A stretch of 64,000 nt of DNA from Nematostella vectensis. Its lineage: Eukaryota; Cnidaria; Anthozoa; Actiniaria; Edwardsiidae. Below are positions 12,630-23,618 of this stretch, piece after piece. The translations under genes were made by a program, and so were the position numbers. The notes below the pieces were generated by a model. The model made no database searches. It was given only the letters and a program-made list of their open reading frames with translations, and was not told the DNA's origin. How positions within the stretch are numbered: the stretch's first letter is position 1; each line of letters starts with the position of its first letter. Location: the NCBI RefSeq assembly GCF_932526225.1, contig NC_064041.1:14664951-14728950 (forward strand), written 5' to 3'.

Positions 12630-14010
12630 ACGGTAGAACACAGTGTAACGGTAGTCGAAATCGACTCGAAAAGTCCCTGTAGAGAAGCGCAAGTGCGGTT
12701 AATCGAACTATACAAATGAGTTTTGATCATTATGGAATCTATAATAATTCGAGCTAATAAGGGCTTTTTATCATGCATTATTGTTACAGTGTATTAATTA
12801 CTTAACTTCTAGATATCACTCAGGGTATAATATTTGCTCAAGGTATAACCTATCTAACCTTCTCTTTGGGCAAGCTGGTGGATGTCCGCATCTGATAATT
12901 TTCTCGCTGTGATGGTCGCATTAGTGAACGGAACACAGAGCTGTTCGTCCATGCAGTTGTACTCTAACCGCTGCAGATGGTTGTTGTCGGTTGAGCTAAT
13001 TCCAACCGCAAGCGTCCACCCCCCACCTAAAACGTAAAAAAATATTGATGAAAGAAAGGAAGGATGGAAAATATTGATGAAAGGAAGGAAAAAAGAAAGG
13101 AAGGAAGGAAGGAAGGAAGGAAGGAAGGAAGGAAGGAAGGAAGGAAGGGAGGAAGGAAGGAAGGAACGAAGGAACGAAGGGACGAAGGAAGGAAGGAACG
13201 AACGAACGAAGGAACGAAGGAACGAAGGAACGAAGGAACGAAGGAACGAAGGAAGGAAGGAGGGAGGGAGGGAGGGAGGGAGGGAGGGAGGGAGGGAGGG
13301 AGGGAGGGAGGGAGGGAGGGAGGGAGGGAGGGAGGGAACGAATGAAGGAAGGAGCGAACGAAGGAAGGAAGGAACGAAGGAGCGAACGAAGGAAGGAACG
13401 AAGGAAGGCTAGGACATCACATACCAAAGCGTTCCATATCACAGTAGGCCACGATTCTTCCACCAAATGGCAGTTTAAAGGGATAGTACCCACTCGGAAC
13501 GGATGCACGAGCAGATTTGAGGTCTGCGCATGATTGGACGCGATTCTTCGGGGGAAAAAAAAGAAAAAAATAATGAGAAATGTTCTAATGGTAAACATAT
13601 TTTTGATAACAAAACATAGGTTAGAAGGGGAACAAACAACCAAACTCGTGCTTGTTGTAACAAATTTAAAACATTTTTTATAACTGTACTTTATTGTATG
13701 GTTCCACGTTTTCCATGTATTGAACTCCCCGACTTCCCGGTCCGAAGTCCGCACGATGTGTGTGCCGGTCCGCGTCTTTCAGCATACACATCCTGTCGTT
13801 TTTACGGAAGGCGATACTAAGGCAGAAGAACTCCGACTGACACCGTGACATGCAATCCACGACATCCCACGCCTCGCTCTCGCGAATTGTGTGACCTTTC
13901 ACCTCATAACCATATATGGAATACGATGACTCACATTGCTGACCGCTGACATATCGAAGACATAGTAGCCATGGTAACAGAAAAAATGTAAAGTTTCCGA
14001 TGGCTTTCAT
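12630..14010 (-). CDS. Secreted PAN/apple + fibrinogen-like protein, copy B (exons 1-4)
   Basis: Exon 1: 13690-14010 (signal peptide and PAN module). Exon 2: 13425-13545. Exon 3: 12859-13026. Exon 4: 12630-12676. All junctions keep frame with GT-AG borders. Exon 1 ends in phase 0, exon 2 ends with one base of a Gly codon, exon 3 (168 nt) restores the fibrinogen-like GGGW motif and ends in phase 1, and exon 4 (47 nt) returns to phase 0. Exon 3 carries the conserved SSTDNNHLQR and KLSDADIHQLA segments. The intron between exons 2 and 3 holds the polypurine microsatellite. The last exons downstream are unresolved, so the C-terminus is unknown. The product is probably secreted and adhesive or lectin-like; the exact role is inferred only from domain type. 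Confidence 0.8.
13074..13412. repeat. GGAA / GGGA microsatellite in copy B intron
   Basis: GGAA repeats (13095-13260) grading into GGGA (13258-13336) and mixed GAAC repeats. The long minus-strand frame at 12996-13754, rich in Pro-Ser-Phe and Arg-Ser-Phe, is an artefact of this tract. Confidence 0.97.
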
Positions 14011-15556
14011 TCCTAGCAAGGGGTACAAATATTTATGAGAAATAAATAGTTATCCTAAAATTGCATTAACGCTTTTTTTATGAAATTTATTCAAAGAGCG
14101 ATAACGCCATTCTTCATTAATCATTTTTGGACTTTTCTATTCTTAATTAATCATTTATGGACAATTCCTGGTGCTTGTATTAGGCTTCCTAATTAAGTGT
14201 GCACTCTTAGAACCCATGTGCCATGACCCGCAGTGCGCCATGGGTATTAATTGATTACGCAAATAAGCGTTAAGGCGAAAAGAAAAAAAACTTTTCAGTG
14301 GTAGATGTTCCATAGTTGGATACATGGATATCGAGTTGCTCCTAATAATATGCTTATGATGTCAATTAACTTATTAATGAAGAAATGATGTTTTTTGGGG
14401 GTAAAAAAATTGCGTGTATTAACCACATGGGCCTCAGCAGGAACCTAGATAGCCTCACCGAGAATGCCATAAACAGATGCAAGGCTTGTATTCTCTAACC
14501 AGTAGTGCAAGCCATTTGTCATTTTGCAATTTCTTATAGTCAACATTGATTGAAATAGGTGTATACAGTTAAAAGGAGAACAGAAAGTGGGATGGATTGT
14601 TTTCCATTAAAGTCTTCCCAATAACTTAACAAACTAGAATGGGGAAATTGGGGGAAGTCGTGCCATAAGTTTGGTAAGGAAAAGTTTTTGAAATAAATTA
14701 AAAAAAACGATACTTTAAGTGTGTTATTTAAAAAGCATACAGACAAATACTGATTTTAGTTATGAAAGATTTAGTACATCGAAAACTAATGTTGTAAAAG
14801 TTTACTTTTTATAAAACGATCCCTTTTCTAAGCATGATAACTATGCCAGCATTTAGCATTCTTAGAAAGTTATATTTTTGTTCTTGGTCCTGTCTTACCT
14901 TTTGTGTTGAAACCACTGTTGATTTAATTGCGACAACCTAGCTAAATCTCGAGCCGAATTGATTTGACTAGTATTAACATAAACATATTTTAATAAAACT
15001 TCACGGGGACTTCCTCCCTAAGACCGTGCGCTCTGCTGATTGGTTCGCTATCTCGTGACAGTTCTCGCGCCAAGCATTGCATAATGAGTAAATGCTCGAA
15101 ATAGGCGCAGCAAATTCACGTTTCGAAATCAATTGTACCCTGAAACCTGACGCAATTTACTTACTTAATTCAACAATTCATGGAACAAGAACTCTGACAA
15201 CGATTCCTGGGCTTTAAAAAAGACGGTCCTTCCAATACGTTTTTCGTCTCTAGTAAAGAAAATCGATAGTGTTTCGACATTACTTATCAAAGTATTTAAC
15301 TGCTAGCCATTCTTTCTTTGTTGAACTTCCGTGAAGACAAAGCGGGCGTATGTCAGATTGCAGCAGTCTTCTACTCGAGATAACAAATTAAACAATACAA
15401 AGTGTTGACCCTGAACGAAATAAGAATCTGACCCAAAACATCATATCTTTTAATTTTCTTTGGCTAAAATAGGTTTCTTGTTTTGTTTTTTAAAAAAATC
15501 TGGAAGAAACCCTGCAAGTGCAAAGTCTCTCTGGCAAAAAAAATATATTGAAAGAG
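14011..15556. other. Duplicated upstream region of copy B
   Basis: Non-coding sequence almost identical to the region upstream of copy A (1033-2610), ending at the minisatellite. No independent gene is seen. Confidence 0.6.
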
Positions 15557-18473
15557 AAAAACTCCCTTCTCCTTATAATGGTCCACCCCTATTAAAAACT
15601 CCCTTCTCCTTATAATGATCCACCCCTATTAAAAACTCCCTTCTCCTTATAATGCTCCACCCCTATTAAAAAACCCCTTCTCCTTATAATGGTCCACCCC
15701 TATTAAAAACTCCCTTCTCCTTATAATGGTCCACCCCTATTAAAAACTCTCTTCTCCTTATAATGGTCCACCCCTATTAAAAACTCCCTTCTCCTTATAA
15801 TGATCCACCCCTATTAAAAACTCCCTTCTCCTTATAATGCTCCACCCCTATTAAAAAACCCCTTCTCCTTATAATGGTCCACCCCTATTAAAAACTCCCT
15901 TCTCCTTATAATGGTCCACCCCTATTAAAAACTCTCTTCTCCTTATAATGGTCCACCCCTATTAAAAACTCCCTTCTCCTTATAATGATCCACCCCTATT
16001 AAAAACTCCCTTCTCCTTATAATGCTCCACCCCTATTAAAAAACCCCTTCTCCTTATAATGGTCCACCCCTATTAAAAACTCCCTTCTCCTTATAATGGT
16101 CCACCCCTATTAAAAACTCCCTTCTCCTTATAATGGTCCACCCCTATTAAAAACTCCCTTCTCCTTATAATGGTCCACCTATTAAAAACTCCCTATTCCT
16201 TATAATGGTCCACCCCTATTAAAAACTCCCTATTCCTTATAATGGTCCACCCCTATTAAAAACTCCCTTCTCCTTATAATGGTCCACCCCTATTAAAAAC
16301 TCACTTTTCCTTATAATGGTACACCCCTATTAAAAACTCCCTTCTCCTTATAATGGTCCACCCCTATTAAAAACTCCCTTTTCCTTATAATGGTCCATCC
16401 CTATTAAAAACTCCCTTCTCCTTATAATGGTCCACCCCTCTTAAAAACTCCCATCTCCTTATAATGGTCCACCTATTAAAAACTCCCTTCTCCTTATAAT
16501 GGTCCACCCCTATTAAAAACTCCCTTCTCCTTATAATGGTCCACCCCTATTAAAAACTCCCTTCTCCTTATAATGGTCCACCCCTATTAAAAACTCCCTT
16601 CTCCTTATAATTGTCCAACCCTATTAAAAACTCCCTTCTCCGTATAATGGTCCACCCCTATTAAAAACTCCCTTCTCCTTATAATGGTCCACCCCTATTA
16701 AAAACTCCCTTTTCCTAATAATTGTCCACCCCTGTTAAAAACTCCCTTTTCCTTATAATGGTACACCCCCATTAAAAACTCCCTTCTCCTTATAATGGTC
16801 CACCCCTATTAAAAACTCCCTTCTCCTTATAATGGTCCACCCCTCTTAAAAACTCCCATCTCCTTATAATGGTCCATCCCTATTAAAAACTCCCTTCTCC
16901 TTATAATGGTCCACCCCTATTAAAAACTCCTTTCTCCTTATAATGGTCCACCTATTAAAAACTCCCTATTCCTTAAAATGGTCCACCCCTATTAAAAACT
17001 CCCTTCTCCTTATAATGGTCCACCCCTATTAAAAACTCCCTTCTTCTTATAATGGTCCACTCCTATTAAAACTCCCTTCTCCTTATAATGATCCACCCCT
17101 ATTAAAAACTCACTTCTCCTTATAATGGTCCACCCCTATTAAAAACTCCCTTCTCCTTATAATGGTCCACCCCTATTAAAAACTCCCTTCTCCTTATAAT
17201 GATCCACCCCTATTAAAAACTCCCTTCTTCTTATAATGGTCCACACCTATTAAAAACTCCCTTTTCCTTATAATGGTACACCCCTATTAAAAACTCCCTT
17301 CTCCCTATAATGGTCCACCCCTATTAAAAACTCCCTTTTCCTTATAATGGTACACCCCTATTAAAAACTCTCTTCTCCTTATAATGGTCCATCCCTATTA
17401 AAAACTCCCTTCTCCTTATAATGGTCCACCCCTATTAAAAACTCCCTTTTCCTTATAATGGTCCACCTATTAAAAACTCCCTATTCCTTATAATGGTCCA
17501 TCCCTATTAAAAACTCCCTTCTCCTTGTAATGCTCCACCCCTATTAAAAACTCCCTTTTCCTTATAATGGTACACCCCTATTAAAAACTCCCTTTTCCTT
17601 ATAATGGTCCACCCCTATTAAAAACTCCCTTCTCCTTATAATGGTCCACCCCTATTAAAAACTCCCTTCTCCTTATAATGGTCCACCCCTATTAAAAACT
17701 CCCTTCTCCTTATAATGATCCACCCCTATTAAAAACTCCCTTCTTCTTATAATGGTCCACCCCTATTAAAAACTCCCTTTTCCTTATAATGGTACACCCC
17801 TATTAAAAACTCCCTTCTCCCTATAATGGTCCACCCCTATTAAAAACTCCCTTTTCCTTATAATGGTACACCCCTATTAAAAACTCTCTTCTCCTTATAA
17901 TGGTCCACCGCTATTAAAAACTCCCTTCTCCTTATAATGATCCACCCCTATTAAAAACTCCCTTCTCCTTTTAATGGTCCACCCCTATTAAAAACTCCCT
18001 TTTCCTTATAATGGTACACCCCTATTAAAAATTCCCTTCTCCTTATAATGGTCCACCCCTATTAAAAACTCCCTTTTCCTTATAATGGTACACCCCTATT
18101 AAAAACTCCCTTCTCCTTATAATGGTCCACCCCTCTTAAAAACTCCCATCTCCTTATAATGGTCCACCTATTAAAAACTCCCTTCTCCTTATAATGGTCC
18201 ACCCCTCTTAAAAACTCCCATCTCCTTATAATGGTCCATCCCTATTAAAAACTCCCTTCTCCTTATAATGGTCCACCCCTATTAAAAACTCCCTTTTCCT
18301 AATAATTGCCCACCCCTGTTAAAAACTCCCTTTTCCTTATAATGGTCCACCCCTATTAAAAACTCCCTTCTCCTTATAATGGTCCACCCCTATTAAAAAC
18401 TCCCTTCTCCTTATAATGGTCCACCCCTATTAAAAACTCCCTTCTCCTTATAATTGTCCACCCCTATTAAAAC
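15557..18473. repeat. 37-bp minisatellite array 3 with 185-bp higher-order repeat
   Basis: About 79 monomers of the 37-bp unit. Between 15616 and about 16170 a five-monomer block repeats three times. Its marker variant TGATCC starts at 15616, 15801 and 15986, exactly 185 bp (5 x 37) apart, and is followed by TGCTCC and AAAACCCC variants in fixed order. The array ends directly on the duplicated acyl-CoA synthetase 3' end. Confidence 0.97.
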
Positions 18474-18486
18474 AAAGATCAGCGCC

Positions 18487-18743
18487 GAGGGCCACTGAGT
18501 CGTTATTGTTGAAAACCATCCCGACTAAGCCCCAGTCTCTCCGCGGCCATCCTCTTGATTTCCTTGCGGTCGTCTTTCCCCGTTCTTGTCTTTGGAAACT
18601 CATCGAAGACAAGATAATATCTCGGTCTGGTCAAATCTATGCCTGCAGTATTAGCGCGTAATTCCTCGCAGGCCCATTGGTTAATTTGGGTTATAGCGGA
18701 CTCTGAATCGGCACGAAAGCGAGGATTCAACACAACGCATGCG
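18487..18743 (-). pseudogene. Duplicated 3' end of acyl-CoA synthetase
   Basis: Matches the last exon and 3' flank of the gene at 40849-43093, from the shared AAACAAAGATCAGCGCC flank next to the minisatellite to a sharp break near 18743 (equivalent to 41094). The frame keeps the C-terminal PKTRTGKDDRKE segment with the catalytic-type lysine and the same stop codon. The AMP-binding core is missing, so it cannot be a working enzyme. The open frame starting at 18766 adds a few unrelated codons. It marks a segmental-duplication border. Confidence 0.85.
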
Positions 18744-18939
18744 CATTTGTTTTGAAATGGCGGCATTTTACCAACGAACTGTCACATTTTGCGGAATGCT
18801 AAGAAAACTAGACCAAACTTGAGGCTATAGTTTTCTTTATGACTCCCTCATTATCACACAGATCTGTCATCTTTTGTACAGTATGGTTTTAATGCTGTAC
18901 AGTTAGTCAAAACAGCGACTGAAGTCAGTCTTTCCTACC

Positions 18940-20689
18940 TTTACTCGAATGATTCAACACTACGATTGTGCTTGTTTTCGGCCAGAGCACGAGTATGCGC
19001 ATACGTTATTCAGCACTGTCGCGGCGAACAGTATTTACGCGCATTGGCTCGGTTCCAGTCTTCTCTCTATACATTGGACAAGGGACCCCGCGTGGTCGGG
19101 AGAGACCAAAGAGAGACGCTGTGACGTGCAGTTCTCAACACTAGAGATCGATAGTATAAACAAATACAAAATACTTGACTTCTTTAAAAACCCAGGGATA
19201 TTTCCCTTTAACGTTTAGAGGGAAATACCCCTGGGTTTCCGAGGATGAATACTTGAACGAAACGCAAAAACAAATTACGACTGTCAAGTGCATTTTAAGT
19301 GCATTTGAAAATGCAAATGAAACTGGCTAATTCTAGAAGAGCTAAAATGAGCTAGTTATTGCTTAAAACAGAAACAATTCAAAAAAGCTCACGTTTTATT
19401 GTACCCTCCTACGCAGAGCTTTTTGTGTCGCTCGTTTCTTTTGCTCTAAAGGAAAGAAAAGGGAACGAGCGACACCGAAAGCGGAAAGAAAAGGGAACGA
19501 GCGACACCGAAAGCTCTGCGCAGGAGGATAGTTTTATTGATGCTTGGATAAAAATTCTGGAATACATTAAGGTAAGTACGTCATCTAAAGACAACATGGA
19601 ATGGCACATGATCTCACTAACATTAACACTACATGAAGTACTGACCCACGCATGAGACACAGAGGCAAAAAAACAGCCGCCTGCTTTTGTGGAGCACCTC
19701 TTTGGAAAAAGGTCGATGCCTACACACTTTTATATTGCAACCATTTTAGATATTCTTGTCAAACGCAATAAAAAAATTGGTTGAAAGGAACAGGTTTGCA
19801 GACTGCGCGTGACCAAACGAAACCTGGACAGTTGGGAGGCCTGTGGTGACGTCACAACCTGGTGCCGATATTGAAGACTACAATTGCGTCCGGACTATCG
19901 CACCCACAAAGTCCCTTGGGCATTTCGGTAGATCCCATTACTGTGTTGTGGATCACCAGGACATGGGTAGCCATAAAGAACGCGATTGGCTGGAAAAGAA
20001 AAAATACGAGACATCTTAGTATTTATAGCACGATATCCTTTGATCTGGCGTATGTGGCGCGTGGGTGTCTAATGTTATGAAGGGGCTATAAAACTAACAA
20101 GATATTTATTTCAGTAGCGAAATTTATCCTCTCGAATCATAGCGATCTGGAAATTACTAAATTATAAGGAATTAAATAATGCAGGGAAAGCTATATTCGT
20201 CTCCTGAAAAGTTTCAGTTCTTCTTAAAAAAGGGAAAGTTTTCCCTCTACTTAACTTGTTAGTAGACTTTTGCGAATGTTAAGTTCTTCATTATGAAATG
20301 CTCCGTCTAACTTAAGGTTGATCGAAGAGGTTATAACGTACTGCTGAATTTGGATGAAATCAACGGTGCTCCGCATTCGTTATCATCATGACCATCAAAC
20401 ACTGCAAGACAAAAAGGCAATTTGGTCATCGACGGTCTGATCGGGTTTGCTGTGGTGGGTCCCAGATCCTTGGACTATCTCAGATTATAGGAAATCTGGT
20501 ACGACAGCGCACACGCGAGAAACCTCAAGTTCCGTTCCGTTAAGCTTGAAATAATAAGTATTCCACCCTAACTAATTGATAAATATGGTAATTGATTGTG
20601 GGAAGCATATAAATGTGGAGAATGACATGGGCAGACTTATGAATCATTTTGAAGTAATTGTTGCAGACGTAATACCCCCATAACTATAA
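18940..20689. other. Unit C downstream region, left of the inserted element
   Basis: Collinear with 8090-9909 of unit B, with small indels and a smaller foldback element at 19403-19527. No intact gene is seen. It continues on the far side of the virus-like element at 30466. Confidence 0.65.
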
Positions 20690-20695
20690 AAGGTC
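20690..20695. other. Left 6-bp target-site duplication AAGGTC
   Basis: AAGGTC precedes the first GGGGGGG of the element and is repeated at 30460-30465 right after the terminal CCCCCCC. The matching unoccupied site in unit B (9910-9915) reads AAGGTA and continues TGATCTTATCCC, as the right flank does here apart from one substitution. Six-base duplications are typical of Polinton/Maverick integration. Confidence 0.85.
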
Positions 20696-21254
20696 GGGGG
20701 GGACCGGGTCCGTTCATAGCCGCGAATCCTCCGGGCCTCCCAGCCCCATTTTAGGCTTGGGAGGTGCGCTGGGCCCCTCCGACGCCCCCCCAGCCCCATT
20801 TTAGGCTTGGGAGGTGCGCTGGGCCCCTCCGAGCTCCCCAGCCCTATTTTAGGCCTGGGAGGCGCGGATCACCCCCTCGAGCCCCATTCCAGGTTGGAGA
20901 GGCGCGCCGCGCCCCTCCGAGCCCCACAGCCCCATTTCAGGCTTGGGAGGCGCGCCGCACCCCGCCGACCCCCCAGCCCCATCTCAGGCTTGGGAGGGGC
21001 GCCGCGCCCCGCCGAGCCCCCCAGCCCCAGCCCTGCAGATGAGGCCCCGCTTAGATTAATAATTGATAATTATCAATCTACGTCGGGACTACTTCGCGTA
21101 GATTAATAATGAGCAATTATCGATCTACGTCAGGACCACTTCGTAATTAGCAATGGTTAGCAATCATTAATCCGCTGTCTATCGACAGCAGCGGGACTGG
21201 GGCCTTTCATAGAAACGAGTGGGAACTTTGCAATTAGACCCACGTCTATCCTGT
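20696..21254. repeat. Left terminal inverted repeat of the element
   Basis: Pairs with 29994-30459. Three zones match: the tip (GGGGGGG, then CCGGG and GTTCATAG), a GC-rich tandem array (about six 48-50-bp units containing CAGCCCCATTTTAGGCTTGG, 20736-21035), and an AT-rich array of 46-bp units around TTAATAATTGATAATTATCA (21050-21165). The inner edge is TCATAGAAACGAGTGGGAAC to about 21254. Left and right copies differ in the number of internal repeat units. Confidence 0.9.
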
Positions 21255-21334
21255 ATTATATATATATATTTATATATATCTGGAGTCGGAAGCTTTGCAC
21301 GTCGCCGCCGACGCTTGCCGGAACGGCAGGCGTC

Positions 21335-21871
21335 ATGTGCGTATCCTTCGGGGGGCAAACACTGGGAAGCGAGGGGTATATGGCACCACTGCTAACGTCG
21401 CTGTTCGCCAGTCGTTATCTGATGCTCCCGCTCGAGATTATACCAGCTGTTAAACAACGAGCACTGCCGGAGCGCCACGAAGCGTGGGCGCCTTATCGGC
21501 CGCTCGAAGAAGAGCGTCTGTTCGCCTTTGGTAAGCACAATATGTAGGACCACCATTGTGTTGAACACAGCCCGCTTTCGTGTTTAACAGGACTGAGCAT
21601 GGATTATGAAGGCTGGCGGATGCTGAACGAGGAGGCGGTTCCCCGGAGGGGGGTGGAAGAGACGAAGAAGGCGTTAACTGCGGCGGGAGCCTCTATAGCC
21701 AAACATATCGAACACGCTATAGCCGAACAAGTCAAACACGCAAAACCCGGTTTCCCTAGGTCTCTGACCCTCGCGCAAAAGCTGCTCTACGCCGTACCCG
21801 CCACCACCGTTGAGAGCACGGCCTCAGTAAGCCGGACTTCCGATGGAAAGGCGGGCGGAACCACGGGCTAG
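21335..21871 (+). CDS. Unknown gene of the element, possibly with a 60-bp intron
   Basis: Two open segments share one frame. The first (from ATG 21335 or 21380) runs to 21530. The second (21591-21871) contains MDYEGWRMLNEEAV and ends at TAG. Between them, 21531-21590 starts GTAAGC, ends TTTAACAG, is 60 bp long and contains an in-frame TAG, so it has the form of a short intron. If spliced, the product is about 140-160 residues. If not, the second segment would start at ATG 21599. I recognise no domain. It is the first gene after the left TIR. A frame shared with the next gene may have been broken by indels near 21800-21870. Confidence 0.45.
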
Positions 21872-22580
21872 GCGATGTGTTTGTGTTCTACCCGGGGGAG
21901 GGGTATCGCAACGTGCACGTGATCCGTGCACGTTGGCGGATACGTTGGCGGACACGGCGACGGACGAGTACCCGAGCCACCTCAATCTGTTTAGCGACGA
22001 AGGTGGGGCGTACAACAGTGGGAAGCAGGTGGGTTTCATACGCAACGACGACCACGGGGGCGTGCAATATAGCTGGTTTGCGCCTCCCAAAGGTGAGGGG
22101 CTGAAAAAAGCAGGGCTAGGAAGACTCGCAGGGGCCGTTGGGCCGCCCATGGAGGCGAAGGCGGAGTTCACGAAGCTGCTTGAAGACGCGATCATAGAAA
22201 ACGACATCGCTCAAAGCGTGCAAAGGTACCAGTTAGCCGTGCAGGAGGCCAAGGTGAGACTGAGTCTTGCGGTCGCACCAGGAAGGTGGCTGATGCCGAG
22301 CGATCTGGTGATAAACACGCAAAGCGTCGTGGGCTACAACAATAAACTGCAGAAAGCCACAGACTCCATGACGCTCGGCGCAAACGCGATCAACACCGAG
22401 ACAAAGCCAGTCGGTGCTCATAACATGTCCGGTGGGCATCCTAGGGTGCAACACGTGACTGATCCGAGGATCGACCGCGTGCCGTTCCGGCGGCGAAGCA
22501 AGGCTTTAGCACCTGCGAAAGTGCACGCAGAGGGCGCGGCGCTGCCCCCTCTCCACGTATGCATGCTGCGCGTAGCATGA
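21817..22580 (+). pseudogene. Unknown gene of the element, frameshifted
   Basis: Coding-like sequence starts in one frame around 21817-21930 (segment DVFVFYPGEGYRNVHVIR) and continues in another frame from about 21935 to the TGA at 22578-22580 (segments SHLNLFSDEGGAYNSGKQV and APGRWLMPSDLVINTQ). This implies a one-base shift near 21930. The open frame from 21843 is 245 codons but its first 30 look out of frame. The middle is helix-rich, around residues 100-160. No known domain is recognised. By position beside the ATPase it could be a structural protein, which is inference only. The stop overlaps the next ATG as ATGA. Confidence 0.45.
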
Positions 22581-22693
22581 CAGCCACCGGAACGGCAAGC
22601 GCATCCGGACCGGGCGAAAAAAGTGACAACAGCGCCCTCAAGGCGGGGTTGTCGGCACTCGCGGTGGCCGCGGCGTATTACTTGTTCCGATGA
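22577..22693 (+). CDS. Tiny membrane-anchored protein of the element (38 aa)
   Basis: ATG at 22577 overlaps the previous stop (ATGA) and the TGA is at 22691-22693. The N-terminal half is Ser/Gly/Thr-rich. The C-terminal half (ALKAGLSALAVAAAYYLF) is a plausible single transmembrane segment. Its own stop overlaps a further ATG at 22690 (again ATGA), suggesting tightly packed genes. Function unknown. Confidence 0.45.
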   Translation: MTATGTASASGPGEKSDNSALKAGLSALAVAAAYYLFR

Positions 22694-22975
22694 TTGCTTT
22701 GCATTCGACAAACCAAGAACGCGGCTACGGCTAGAATGAGCAGCCACGCAGTCGTTCTATGGCGATAACAATTTGCTCTGTGGATCGATTTTAGAAGGAC
22801 GGACGAGAATGCTATCCATGGGGGCGGTCTCCGATTGGTCAACACCCGCGACGGTGTGCATCTCGAGATAAAACGCACGGCAAGCGGCCAGGGTACCGTA
22901 AACTGTCACGTGTTTGTGGTGGCCGACGCCCAAATAAACCTTATGAACGGACAGCTAGAGTCTATACAATACTGA
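22690..22975 (+). pseudogene. Broken small gene of the element
   Basis: A frame opening at the ATGA overlap (22690) stops at TAG 22732-22734. Downstream, 22769-22975 is a 68-codon stop-free stretch ending TGA that has no ATG near its start but looks coding (segments NTRDGVHLEIKR and ADAQINLMNGQLES; alternating hydrophobic pattern suggests beta strands). I infer one gene of about 95 codons carrying a stop and a frameshift. It lies directly before the ATPase, where a small coat protein would fit, but no domain can be named. Confidence 0.4.
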
Positions 22976-23024
22976 GCACAGACACGAAGTGCGCAAAGCG
23001 CTTGCCGTCCCGGCGCAGCGCGGT

Positions 23025-23618
23025 ATGGACCCGAAAAACATCCTATTTCACGCTCTCATCGTGGGCCCGACGTCATGCGGGAAGACCCGATTCATAGTGG
23101 ACCTGTTGCGCGGCCCTTTCCGGGGCAAGTTTGACTACATCGTACTCGTGTGCCCTACCTTTGTCTACAACAAAACATACGACGGCTTCGGCGAGGGCGA
23201 CAATCGTCTGTTTGTCGTCAAACCTGAGGCGGGTCAGATCGACATACTGCTGAGGTTTGTCTCCGCTGTCTTCGAGGGCACTAATACGCTAATCATACTC
23301 GACGACTGTGCGGCCTCGAAAGACGTAAAGAGGCGCTCTGACCAGCTCGTCAACTTGGCGTTCAGCGCGCGCCACGTGGGTATTAGCGTGTTGGTGATCA
23401 CGCAGCAGCTCACCAGCATCACGAAGCCGTTCCGTGAGAACATCGCGGCCTTGGTGGTCCTCTATACGCGGAGCAAGGCGGACATGAAAGCTATCCTGCA
23501 TGACCACGGCGCGGAGCTCTCAGAAGAGAAGATGAAAGAGTACATGAAGGCCCTCAAGTTCTCGAAGTTAGAGTTTTCCTTGCGTCACCCTTATACCATC
23601 GCCTTAGTTGAACGGTAA
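23025..23618 (+). CDS. Packaging-type P-loop ATPase (A32-like)
   Basis: 197 residues from ATG 23025; the frame is open back to a GTG at 22989, but the ATG gives the usual compact N-terminus. Walker A GPTSCGKT is at residues 14-21 (23064-23087). Walker B TLIILDDC is near residues 88-95. A QQ-containing sensor-like strand VLVITQQL is at 122-129. The order and spacing fit the FtsK/HerA-type genome-packaging ATPases of Polintons and nucleocytoplasmic DNA viruses, which drive DNA into capsids. The gene appears intact, unlike its neighbours. Its presence is the main hint that the element once formed particles, since no major capsid gene is recognisable. Confidence 0.75.
   Translation: MDPKNILFHALIVGPTSCGKTRFIVDLLRGPFRGKFDYIVLVCPTFVYNKTYDGFGEGDNRLFVVKPEAGQIDILLRFVSAVFEGTNTLIILDDCAASKDVKRRSDQLVNLAFSARHVGISVLVITQQLTSITKPFRENIAALVVLYTRSKADMKAILHDHGAELSEEKMKEYMKALKFSKLEFSLRHPYTIALVER

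Noticed and set aside
12996..13754. 252-codon minus-strand frame rich in Pro-Ser-Phe, and plus-strand Lys-Glu-Gly frames
   Set aside because: They are translations of the GGAA/GGGA microsatellite and cross real exons in the wrong frame.
20764..21106. Pro/Arg-rich open frames in the left TIR
   Set aside because: They only read the GC-rich tandem units of the inverted repeat and occur in two frames at once.
21335..22975. Major capsid protein of the virus-like element
   Set aside because: The space holds only small genes; nothing of the usual 500-700 residue double-jelly-roll size is present.
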